In this document: positions 1-6,651 of the stretch, in pieces
How positions within the stretch are numbered: the stretch's first letter is position 1
How the letters are laid out: the number at the start of each line of letters is the position of its first letter
Assembly (NCBI GenBank): GCA_964595785.1
Contig: CAZQRO010000043.1
Coordinates: forward strand, 1 to 17,530
DNA length: 17,530 nucleotides
Direction: 5' to 3'
DNA from: Bovifimicola sp964595785
Lineage (GTDB): Bacteria > Bacillota > Clostridia > Lachnospirales > Lachnospiraceae
The notes under the pieces: generated by a model
Database searches by the model: none
Told to the model about the DNA's origin: nothing
What the model saw: only the letters and a program-made list of their open reading frames with translations
Translations under genes and position numbers: made by a program

Positions 1-690
1 TTATTCTAATTCCAATTTGCCTTCGGCTTCTAACTGCTTACGAATCTCCTGCATTTTCATATCAGTTTCATAAATTACATTTGCACAATTGGTGAGTTGT
101 GTGACAACGTCTTCCACATCATCCTGACTTTTTTTGTAATGAATCTGATGCTCAAGGCTTGCCCAGAAATTCATGGCAATAGTACGAATCTGAACCTCCA
201 CTTTCATCATCTGCTTACCGGTTGATAAGAATATTGGAACTTCTATAACTAAATGAAGACTGCGGTATCCATTTGGCTTGGGATTCTTAATATAATCCTT
301 GCGCTGGATAAGTGTAATGTCATCCTGAGCAATCAGCATATCTGCAACGGTATAAATATCATCGATAAATGGGCAGATAACACGGACTCCCGCAACATCA
401 TGAAGACCATATAGAATACTGTCTAAGGTGACAGGAAAATCACGGCGAATAAGTTTTTCATAAATGCTCATAGGTTTCTTAATTCTGGCTTTAATATTAT
501 CAATTGGGTTACGCGCTGTGGTATTTTGAAATTCATCATTTAAAACTTCTAATTTTGTACGGACTTCGCGTATTGCACAGCCGTACCAGCACATTATTTC
601 CTGAAATTTTTCGCTCTGTTTTAGAACATCTTTCCCTTTTTGTGTGTTAAGTATGTCTGCAAAAAAATCTTCTCCTAAGTTTTCGTTCAT
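1..690 (-). CDS. Small alarmone synthetase, (p)ppGpp synthetase (RelA/SpoT synthetase domain only)
   Basis: This is a complete 229-residue protein with a TAA stop at the window edge. It should transfer pyrophosphate from ATP to GDP or GTP to make (p)ppGpp in the cytosol. The synthetase signature runs from about residue 67 to 185: RIKKPMSIYEK (69-79), the Asp-containing LHDVAGVRV (96-104), GYRSLH (141-146), EVQIRT (165-170) and WASLEH (176-181). There is no N-terminal HD hydrolase and no TGS or ACT domain, so it is the short RelQ/RelP (YjbM/YwaC) type rather than the long bifunctional Rel. The start has an AAAGGA motif about ten bases upstream. It lies 95 bases downstream of the glycosyltransferase stop and may have its own promoter in that AT-rich gap. 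RelQ versus RelP cannot be settled by eye. The short acidic tail (EAEGKLELE) is unremarkable. Confidence 0.93.
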   Translation of the reverse strand: MNENLGEDFFADILNTQKGKDVLKQSEKFQEIMCWYGCAIREVRTKLEVLNDEFQNTTARNPIDNIKARIKKPMSIYEKLIRRDFPVTLDSILYGLHDVAGVRVICPFIDDIYTVADMLIAQDDITLIQRKDYIKNPKPNGYRSLHLVIEVPIFLSTGKQMMKVEVQIRTIAMNFWASLEHQIHYKKSQDDVEDVVTQLTNCANVIYETDMKMQEIRKQLEAEGKLELE

Positions 691-726
691 TTTAATTCAA
701 GTCCTTTTCTCTAAAATATTTTATCC

Positions 727-748
727 AATATATTTCATTAAATATATT
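727..748. repeat. AT-rich inverted repeat upstream of the alarmone synthetase
   Basis: AATATATTT and AAATATATT form a perfect 9-bp inverted repeat around a 4-base centre. It sits about 35 bases upstream of the alarmone synthetase start, just upstream of a TAAAAT sequence (minus strand) that could be a -10 box. It could be an operator for that gene or part of the end of the upstream transcript. With no G or C in the stem, chance is a real alternative. The adjacent 752-785 stretch also pairs partly with itself (ACTGTT/AACAGT and TATCA/TGATA) directly after the glycosyltransferase stop, but has no T-tract. Confidence 0.35.
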
Positions 749-785
749 AGCAACTGTTTGTATCAAAATGATATGAAACGAACAG

Positions 786-1964
786 TTATATGTATTGTTT
801 TAAAATAGCTGCACGCTGATACCAGGTGTGCCAGCCACTTGTAATCTTAATTGCATTTTCAGACATTTGTTTGAGTTTTTCAGAATTAGAAAGCAAATTA
901 TCAGTAATGTCACAAATTTTATTAATGTCTGATAACTCATAAAAAGCAAGTGCATTTTTACCATCAAATATTTCATGGAGGTATAGACTTCCATCAGTAA
1001 GGTTCACGGCGCCATTCATTGCTGCGTTAAAAATCCTATCGTGAGCACCATCTTTAAACCACGGCATTATATTTAAGGAAATCTTAGCGGCCGTTAACCG
1101 CCTTAAGCATGTCAGGGAATTAACACCACCATGAATAATCAGATTCTCAGGATGTTCATAATGCTGAAGGTCAAGACCGGAACCGAATACGTCTACTTTA
1201 AAACCATTATCAACTAAAGTCTTAATAATTTTGCCACGCATATAAAATCTTATGTATAAATCTATAAAAATCATATTAGACATACAAAGGTCTAAATCCT
1301 TATCGGAAATATCAGGAATATCCCTTGTAATATGTGTTTCAAAAGCAGAATCAATGGTAAGCCATGGATGAGCCGTCAAATCATCAATAATATCCATATA
1401 AAACCGTGTGTATTCATCACCAAGTCTTGTTATCTCAGGTTCAAACTTCGAAGGCGGAGTATAATTTCCGGTGAAAATAATGTCGATACTGCGTTGCACA
1501 AAATTATTGGAAGAATCAGTATTATAACCAGAAACTGAATATGCGGTTCCGGCTAATGGCAGAAAGGTTCCAAGCTTAACATTACCATGAAATCTGTTCA
1601 TATATTTTATGTGAGTTTTGTCAATGCAAAACTGTATGTAATCTTTGGGCAGTGTTTGGAAATTCTTATAATAATAAAAAGGATGGTCTACTACAATATT
1701 AATACAGCGAATACCATATTCATCAAAAAATAGTTTACCATTATTGTTGAAAATAGTTTCACCACTTAACCCGATAAAATTAAATGTAATCATTACGGCT
1801 TCATCCTTATGACAAAAACAAATCAATTCATTAAAACTGTCAAATTGATTCTGAATGTCAAAGAAAAAGGTATGATAGCCCATTTCGTTAAATGCAATGG
1901 CAAGTTGTTTTGAGAAAAATTCAAGGGTTTCCACGCCGCCTTTAAATAAAATTATTTTCTTCAT
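786..1964 (-). CDS. CgeB/DUF3880-like glycosyltransferase
   Basis: This is a 392-residue soluble protein with no signal peptide or membrane segment. The N-terminal half begins MKKIILFKGGVETLEFFSKQ and continues with a Rossmann-like alternation of strands and helices, as in DUF3880. The C-terminal half carries the Glyco_trans_1_2 (CgeB-type) signature HDRIFNAAMNGA starting at His308, followed by a LTDGS turn and an acidic EIFDGKNALAFY segment, typical of the sugar-nucleotide binding part of GT-B enzymes. The likely role is transfer of a sugar from a nucleotide donor to an unknown acceptor; related proteins are found in spore-coat, flagellin and surface-polysaccharide modification. Its start lies only ten bases after the stop of the XRE regulator and has no clear Shine-Dalgarno, which suggests translational coupling. 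The acceptor cannot be inferred from this context. Confidence 0.75.
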   Translation of the reverse strand: MKKIILFKGGVETLEFFSKQLAIAFNEMGYHTFFFDIQNQFDSFNELICFCHKDEAVMITFNFIGLSGETIFNNNGKLFFDEYGIRCINIVVDHPFYYYKNFQTLPKDYIQFCIDKTHIKYMNRFHGNVKLGTFLPLAGTAYSVSGYNTDSSNNFVQRSIDIIFTGNYTPPSKFEPEITRLGDEYTRFYMDIIDDLTAHPWLTIDSAFETHITRDIPDISDKDLDLCMSNMIFIDLYIRFYMRGKIIKTLVDNGFKVDVFGSGLDLQHYEHPENLIIHGGVNSLTCLRRLTAAKISLNIMPWFKDGAHDRIFNAAMNGAVNLTDGSLYLHEIFDGKNALAFYELSDINKICDITDNLLSNSEKLKQMSENAIKITSGWHTWYQRAAILKQYI

Positions 1965-1974
1965 TTATTTATTA

Positions 1975-2460
1975 TTAGTCAAATTTAATGTTTTTCTCAG
2001 CCCATATCTTAAGAGCATTTGCATTATTAGAAATTTTTTCTAATGAATCCAGAATTTTTTTAAAGTCATCACGTTCATTTGCATCTATCTGCCCATCTTC
2101 CGAAATGGCAATAAGTGATATTCTGATGCTGTCAATATCTTTAAGAGAACCAAGAACTTTAAGTGATAAACGGTCAAAGTCGTCAATGGTTACTTTTGAA
2201 ATTGTGTGCTGACCTATAGGACATTGTTCGGAACAATGTGAGTTACATAATTCAGGTGAATTATACTGTTTAGACATAGAAAGAACTTCTTCGGGATATG
2301 GAGTAATATTTCCGAGTTCGATATTTGCCAATCGGGTTCTGTCAATGTTAAGTAGTTCAGAAGCCTTTTCACGGCTAGAAAACGCCTCATTATTTTCAGC
2401 GGCTTCATAGCGCGCTATACAATACATGTTATCTGCTGCTTTAGTTGCTTTTTTACCCAT
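1975..2460 (-). CDS. XRE-family helix-turn-helix regulator with a CX3CX3C cluster
   Basis: This is a 161-residue protein. Residues about 15-65 look like a Cro/CI-type helix-turn-helix: REKASELLNIDRTRLANIE supplies the turn and recognition helix, followed by the usual GNITPYPEEVLSMSKQY. Directly after it come Cys72, Cys76 and Cys80 (LCNSHCSEQCPIG), a spacing that could bind a metal or an iron-sulfur cluster. The C-terminal 75 residues are predicted helical and acidic, probably a dimerisation or sensing part. It is the second gene of a minus-strand operon, 48 bases after the 55-codon gene and 10 bases before the glycosyltransferase. It probably binds DNA and may control its own operon. The Shine-Dalgarno is weak (AAGAGAAA). 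The HTH call is firm; ligand and targets are unknown. Confidence 0.8.
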   Translation of the reverse strand: MGKKATKAADNMYCIARYEAAENNEAFSSREKASELLNIDRTRLANIELGNITPYPEEVLSMSKQYNSPELCNSHCSEQCPIGQHTISKVTIDDFDRLSLKVLGSLKDIDSIRISLIAISEDGQIDANERDDFKKILDSLEKISNNANALKIWAEKNIKFD

Positions 2461-2508
2461 TTATTTTCTCTTTTCTACTTTATTTCGTTATACAAAAATG
2501 TTAAGAAT

Positions 2509-2676
2509 CTAATTGTCATTCTCATGTTTCTTAATGTATTCCTCATATCTTCTCTGTGAAGCCTGCATTTCTTCAGACATATTAGAACTCAGTATTTCTT
2601 CTGCTTTATCTTCATTACTGGCATTAAATGCAGCCAATACATCAGATAGTTCATCAAGGTTAAAAAGGTTATCCAC
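2509..2676 (-). CDS. Small acidic protein, 55 residues, GTG start
   Basis: Reading the minus strand from a GTG codon at 2676 gives a 55-residue protein beginning MDNLFNLDELSDVLAAFNAS and ending KKHENDN with a TAG stop. A consensus AGGAGGG lies six bases upstream of the GTG, which is the main support for the start. The predicted protein is helical, acidic in the first two thirds and basic near the end (RRYEEYIKKH), with no cysteines and no membrane segment. It is the promoter-proximal gene of the operon with the XRE regulator and the glycosyltransferase. I do not recognise a family. Its size and position would suit a partner, antitoxin-like or regulatory peptide, but nothing in the sequence shows which. 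Conventional ATG-only calling would miss it. Confidence 0.7.
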   Translation of the reverse strand: MDNLFNLDELSDVLAAFNASNEDKAEEILSSNMSEEMQASQRRYEEYIKKHENDN

Positions 2677-2721
2677 AAGAATCCCTCCTCTTAATAATTG
2701 TCGTTCGAATTAATTAATACA

Positions 2722-2750
2722 ATTATAACCTATTTTAGTAAATAAGTAAA
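2722..2750 (-). promoter_or_regulatory. Sigma-A-type promoter for the small gene/XRE/glycosyltransferase operon
   Basis: On the minus strand a TTTACT -35 box (2745-2750) is followed by a 17-base spacer and a perfect TATAAT -10 box (2722-2727). Transcription would start near 2715, about 40 bases before the GTG of the small gene, leaving room for the AGGAGGG ribosome site. The -35 matches four of six consensus positions. Confidence 0.65.
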
Positions 2751-2846
2751 AGAAATATTTAGATAAAAGAGATATTTTGTAGAAGGATAAGGTATAAAAA
2801 AGCTGCCTCTCAGATATACATACTATTTGCCCCCAATATCATATAC

Positions 2847-3560
2847 TCATAAATTTTCATCTTTGTTGAGAATTCCGCGGGGAATCTTTCTGGCGATGTA
2901 CACAACAGGAGTGTCCGCAAGACTTGTTACAATGAATATTACATAACTCGAAATAACAATGTTTATCATAGTCTTAAAACTGTATATTCCTGCAAAGGCT
3001 CCAAATGTAAAGAGCAGATTATTTAAAAATTGTGATACAAGTGTGGACGCATTATTCCTGACCCAGAGATAACGATATTTGTCTCCGCATTTTTTTTCAG
3101 TAAAAGCCCACCACTTATGATAAGCCCACACATCAAATTTTTGTACGATTGCATATACTATAAGGCTTACAAGCATTAAACGCGGTGTATTTGAAAATAT
3201 TTTTTTAATAGATGGAAATGCCCAATCGGAAGAAGAAGGGATATAACACATCCAAGAGAAAGAGAGAAATATCATAGTAAGTGAAGTAAGAATCCCTATA
3301 TTAACAGCTTTTTTAGAAGCTTCTTTACCATATAATTCACTCAAAATATCCGTTACAAGAAATGTGGAAGCAAATAGTATATTTCCTAAGGTCATTTCCA
3401 TTCCAAATGCCTTAACCATAATTAGAACTTCAATATTAGCAGTAATAGTAGCAAATGAAGTAAATGCCATAAGACCATGTTTGCCAAATAAGAAAAGCCA
3501 TAAGAGTACAGCACTGTATATGCCGATAATGCTAAGTATTAGTAATAATTCGTTTGTCAT
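2847..3560 (-). CDS. yhhQ: YhhQ-family queuosine precursor transporter
   Basis: The chosen start gives 237 residues (MTNELLL...). An ATG four codons earlier overlaps the GGAGG ribosome site that serves this start, so it is rejected. The protein is an integral membrane protein with about six hydrophobic segments. It carries the family signatures NIEVLIMVKAFG, the T-GN-FASTFLVTDILSELYGK block and QKFDVWAYH, as in the YhhQ/DUF165 (Vut_1) family, whose members import queuosine precursors such as preQ0, preQ1 or queuine. It is the second gene behind a preQ1-I riboswitch, 45 bases after the radical SAM gene, so context and family agree. In this operon the likely substrate is queuine or preQ1. Which one is carried cannot be read from the sequence. 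Confidence 0.92.
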   Translation of the reverse strand: MTNELLLILSIIGIYSAVLLWLFLFGKHGLMAFTSFATITANIEVLIMVKAFGMEMTLGNILFASTFLVTDILSELYGKEASKKAVNIGILTSLTMIFLSFSWMCYIPSSSDWAFPSIKKIFSNTPRLMLVSLIVYAIVQKFDVWAYHKWWAFTEKKCGDKYRYLWVRNNASTLVSQFLNNLLFTFGAFAGIYSFKTMINIVISSYVIFIVTSLADTPVVYIARKIPRGILNKDENL

Positions 3561-3605
3561 TTTTTCCTCCATACCGAAGCTGTTTTGTTATGCTTTATTG
3601 TTAAA

Positions 3606-4328
3606 TCAGCCAACTCCAAAGCCTGTATTATTAAGTAAGATATCTATACGGTCATTATCCTTATAAAGAGGATAGACCTTGTTAATGAAGTTCTGTATTA
3701 CTATTGGGTCAGGACGTACCGGCATGCCATTTTCAATCATTATATTCACGCAAACTCTTTCAAAATATTTAAGTCCTGTTTCAATATCATGAATCATACT
3801 GTCAGTAGTTTGTCCGGGAATCCCCTGAAGAAGACAGACTTCATCAAAGTATTCAGCTATTTCTTCGGGAGAATCCGTGTCAATTCCTTTAATTAGGTAA
3901 GATTCCCTGAATAGCGAATCAAATGTTTCCACGCCGATTTTAATCTTAACCGATATGCCTTTATCGTTAAATATTTGTCGTAAAGCAGGAGTCTGTTCCC
4001 GGTGCATATAGTGACATTCAAAGTGAATCTCTTTAATATTTTTCTCAATACATTTCTTAATGATATAGGACATGGTTTTCTGGTCTAAATCCACAAAGCT
4101 TCCAGAGTTAATAACTTCAAGTTTTTCATACAGTCCTGTTATATTATCAAGAACCTGTCTGTTTAGTAAAAAGTTTCTTTCCTCATCAGGACATTTATCC
4201 AGATGATAATTACAAAACCGACATTTAAGCCATTTACATCCATTGCCGCGAAGCAGAGTTATTTCTCTTGGATTTTTTTCTGATATTATGGAATATCGTT
4301 TCAATACAGAGTTATCGATTTTATTCAT
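3606..4328 (-). CDS. Radical SAM protein, candidate queuine lyase QueL
   Basis: This is a 240-residue protein starting MNKIDNSVLK; the start is fixed by AAAGGAGT six bases upstream. A further-upstream start would lie inside the leader terminator. Cys31, Cys36 and Cys39 (CKWLKCRFC) give a CX4CX2C cluster rather than the usual CX3CX2C. Other radical SAM features are ECHYMH, KIGVETFDSLFRE and LLQGIPGQT, all in the order expected of the partial TIM barrel. It is co-transcribed with a YhhQ transporter under a preQ1 riboswitch. In Clostridioides difficile a small radical SAM enzyme, QueL, cleaves queuine to preQ1 beside YhhQ and QueK. I infer the same role here from length, fold and context, not from a residue-level signature I can verify. 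No QueK-like nucleosidase is in the window. Confidence 0.72.
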   Translation of the reverse strand: MNKIDNSVLKRYSIISEKNPREITLLRGNGCKWLKCRFCNYHLDKCPDEERNFLLNRQVLDNITGLYEKLEVINSGSFVDLDQKTMSYIIKKCIEKNIKEIHFECHYMHREQTPALRQIFNDKGISVKIKIGVETFDSLFRESYLIKGIDTDSPEEIAEYFDEVCLLQGIPGQTTDSMIHDIETGLKYFERVCVNIMIENGMPVRPDPIVIQNFINKVYPLYKDNDRIDILLNNTGFGVG

Positions 4329-4360
4329 AAAGACTCCTTTCGTTCTTTTGATTCCTATTA

Positions 4361-4396
4361 AATTAAAAAGTACTCCTATAAAAACCATAGGAGTAC
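4361..4396 (-). terminator. Rho-independent terminator in the preQ1 leader
   Basis: On the minus strand a perfect 10-bp stem, GTACTCCTAT (4396-4387) with ATAGGAGTAC (4379-4370), closes a 7-base loop and is followed by TTTTTAATTT. It lies between the preQ1 aptamer and the ribosome site of the radical SAM gene, so it is the likely expression platform of the riboswitch. The leader motif CTAGGG just after the aptamer can pair with five bases of the 5' arm (UAGGG with the CCUA-containing segment), giving a possible antiterminator. In the preQ1-bound state that motif is held in the pseudoknot and the terminator can form. Confidence 0.85.
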
Positions 4397-4437
4397 AAAA
4401 AACATAGCTACAATTATTTTAATAAAAATGTTTCAGT

Positions 4438-4477
4438 CCCTAGTTTTGTTTATAGACAGGATGGTTACGAACTGTCT
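4438..4477 (-). promoter_or_regulatory. preQ1-I riboswitch aptamer
   Basis: On the minus strand a 6-bp stem AGACAG/CTGTCT (4477-4472 and 4459-4454) closes a 12-base loop TTCGTAACCATC. It is followed by an A-rich tail ATAAACAAAACTAGGG (4453-4438). This matches the preQ1-I plan: short P1, a loop with a TAACC segment, and an AAACAAAACTAGG tail that pairs back to the loop CC as the P2 pseudoknot. The Thermoanaerobacter tengcongensis aptamer has the same TAACAAAACAAGG-type tail. The downstream genes are a queuosine precursor transporter and a queuosine-linked radical SAM protein, which is the expected regulon. With the terminator at 4361-4396, the logic is transcription off when preQ1 is bound. 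Confidence 0.85.
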
Positions 4478-4522
4478 TATGAAAATGTTAAACTAAATCA
4501 TATTCTTTATATAACGAAAAGT

Positions 4523-4551
4523 ATTCCATATGATAAGCAGATTGTTGTCAA
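4523..4551 (-). promoter_or_regulatory. Promoter for the queuosine salvage operon
   Basis: On the minus strand a perfect TTGACA (4546-4551) is followed by a 17-base spacer and TGGAAT (4523-4528), a four-of-six -10 box. The -35 box overlaps the stop codon of the upstream DUF885 gene. A start near 4516 would give a leader of about 190 bases containing the aptamer and terminator. Confidence 0.55.
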
Positions 4552-6374
4552 GTGGCACTTTTCTGTCTGGCAATCCATGTATCAAGATGATCATGTATAA
4601 TTTCAAATTGTGCAGGACCAATATCTAATATAAACTTATGGAATGCTTTAATATCGAATTTGTCACCAAGTTTACTTTCGGCGGTATCTCTCATATCCAT
4701 AAATTCGAGATAACCAACATAGTATGCCAGATAGATGCCAGGATCTTCAATCATTGTTTCAAATACTGTATTACCAACAGATTCTTCATAACCAACAGAT
4801 TTTACAAAGTCAATAGTGTCCTGCCTAGTCCAGCCTTCATAGTTAATTCCTATATCAGCAAGGCAATAAACATCATAAGACAGACAAGACATTGCCTGAT
4901 TAAATTTTACCGTATTATCATCCTGACCGGAGTAAGCATAACTGTATAATTCTGTGTATACCGCCCAGCCTTCGACATAACCGTTATATTTTAACAGTGA
5001 ACGGATAAGGTCGGGATTAGTGTTTTGAAAATATGTAGTCTGATACATGTGTCCCGGAAAACCTTCATGCGCAAGAACGGGATATAAGTCCATATCAGCA
5101 TATGTATCATTTCTATTGATATAGATATTATTCTTTGATGTATTATCAATATGAGGAATATAATAGTATGCAGGATTCTCATACTTCTCAATAGCTAGAG
5201 GAACATCATTAACAGTATAATTTGTATCATACCCATCAGGAAAGTCCTTTTTAATCGAATCTAGTAAATGCTGTAAAATTTTATCAGGGTCTGAAGTATC
5301 AAAAGGATATTCATCCATCTTGTCATATAAATCAGAATCCTTATAAGAAAGTAATACGACAGAATTGACATCCTGCTGCAATCTATCATTAATAATTTTT
5401 TTAATATCAGAAACAGATTTATCAGAAGCAGTATAACTTCTTACCAGTATCTCATAGTAATCTTTTCCGCCTTCATATTTGCACAATCCGCCTTCAGAAG
5501 CAGACTTTCCCTTAAGTGCGGACAACTTTGAAATAAGTTTCTGATAGGCAGGAATTATGGAATTCTTTACAATATCCGAATTATCTTTTATATATGAACT
5601 TTTCTCAGAATCTGAAATATCTGTTAATGAAGCAATTCGACTATCAAATGTCGTAATCAGAAAATGATTATCCACATCATTAATAAATTCGTTGCAGGAA
5701 TCAATAAGGGAATCAATTTGAAAATCAGGAATTCCCATTCCCTTTTCGGTCTTTGTGTTTTCGAAATCCATAACGCTGTCATAGTATTCAGGAATCAATT
5801 TGATTAATTCAAGGTAATCTTTTACATCAGCCTTATCATTTAATTCAAATTCGCCAAAAAAAGATGGAATTGAGGATACTATTCCTGACATTGGTGATAA
5901 ATAATCATCGAATAAATAATATTCGGAAAAATCCAAGGAATCCTGTAAATCGGTTTTCAAAATGTCGTATGTAAGTTTTTGCTCACTTGTTAAATATTCA
6001 TAACTAAATTCATTAAGTTCATCTAAATAAGTCTGTAATTTATCGTTATCTTCATCAAAAGTCTTCTCTGTTGCATCGCCTAATGTATAAGGGCAGTTTT
6101 CTAAACCATAGTTCTCAGGATATGAGAAATAGGAATGAACAGACAGTGAACTTTCAGATACAATACGGGTAAATAAATCATCGGTATAAGTATCAAAGCG
6201 GGTCTGCTCAGCAATGGCTTCATCGGAATTAAGATCAGTATCTTCTGATAAAAATGAATCAGAATTACCACTGGTTGCCGTATTGCTCTTATCAATAGAT
6301 ATACTTCGGCAGGAAGTACACATAATAATAATAATAAGGAGCAAAGGTAAAAGTTTCTTGTTAAATTTATTCAT
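4548..6374 (-). CDS. DUF885-family lipoprotein, probable zinc carboxypeptidase-like enzyme
   Basis: The chosen start gives 608 residues (MNKFNKKLLPL...); GGAGGG lies four bases upstream, and an in-frame ATG four codons earlier overlaps that site and is rejected. Residues 1-22 form a lipoprotein signal: KK, a run of Leu and Ile, then CTSC with the likely acylated Cys22. A Ser/Asp/Thr-rich linker (about 25-60) follows, then the DUF885 domain to the end. The metal-binding signature HEGFPGH is at residues 436-442 and EGWAVYTE, with the presumed glutamate ligand, is at 468-475. These point to a membrane-anchored, extracellular metallopeptidase; substrate unknown. It faces a divergent gene across 277 bases and is followed by the queuosine operon, whose promoter overlaps its stop. 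Length is usual for the family. Confidence 0.88.
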   Translation of the reverse strand: MNKFNKKLLPLLLIIIIMCTSCRSISIDKSNTATSGNSDSFLSEDTDLNSDEAIAEQTRFDTYTDDLFTRIVSESSLSVHSYFSYPENYGLENCPYTLGDATEKTFDEDNDKLQTYLDELNEFSYEYLTSEQKLTYDILKTDLQDSLDFSEYYLFDDYLSPMSGIVSSIPSFFGEFELNDKADVKDYLELIKLIPEYYDSVMDFENTKTEKGMGIPDFQIDSLIDSCNEFINDVDNHFLITTFDSRIASLTDISDSEKSSYIKDNSDIVKNSIIPAYQKLISKLSALKGKSASEGGLCKYEGGKDYYEILVRSYTASDKSVSDIKKIINDRLQQDVNSVVLLSYKDSDLYDKMDEYPFDTSDPDKILQHLLDSIKKDFPDGYDTNYTVNDVPLAIEKYENPAYYYIPHIDNTSKNNIYINRNDTYADMDLYPVLAHEGFPGHMYQTTYFQNTNPDLIRSLLKYNGYVEGWAVYTELYSYAYSGQDDNTVKFNQAMSCLSYDVYCLADIGINYEGWTRQDTIDFVKSVGYEESVGNTVFETMIEDPGIYLAYYVGYLEFMDMRDTAESKLGDKFDIKAFHKFILDIGPAQFEIIHDHLDTWIARQKSAT

Positions 6375-6525
6375 TAAACCCTCCATATAATTGGTTTATC
6401 AAAAGGAATACAAACTGCCTGTAAAGGTAAATATTCATTATGATAAATAATATAAATATATTCCTCTTGTGAAAAATATATAATGGAATTATATATCTTC
6501 AAGATATAAATTGCAAATAAAACAG

Positions 6526-6554
6526 TTGACAAATAAAAATAATTGATATATCAT
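6526..6554 (+). promoter_or_regulatory. Strong promoter for the 651-residue secreted protein
   Basis: TTGACA (6526-6531, perfect), a 17-base spacer and TATCAT (6549-6554, five of six). The start site near 6561 leaves a leader of about 90 bases. The rest of the divergent gap (6375-6651) is very AT-rich and shows no riboswitch-like fold; the promoter of the minus-strand DUF885 gene is not clear by eye. Confidence 0.75.
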
Positions 6555-6651
6555 TTATAACACACTTATTAAAAAGTTGCAACACATAAATAAAATAATG
6601 CAAGAAAACTTAATAACAGGCAGACTCAAGAAAATGAAAAGGTGATAATTA

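Noticed and set aside
2794..2816. Terminator after the YhhQ gene (AGGCAGCTTTTTT on the minus strand)
   Set aside because: The T-tract is present but only a 3-bp stem (CTG/CAG) can be drawn, so it is too weak to call.
3364..3666. 100-codon plus-strand frame over the transporter and radical SAM genes
   Set aside because: It is antisense to two genes supported by family motifs and ribosome sites.
4329..4388. A longer start for the radical SAM gene (20 extra residues)
   Set aside because: The extra codons lie in the terminator stem and T-tract, and a strong AAAGGAGT site sits before the inner ATG at 4328.
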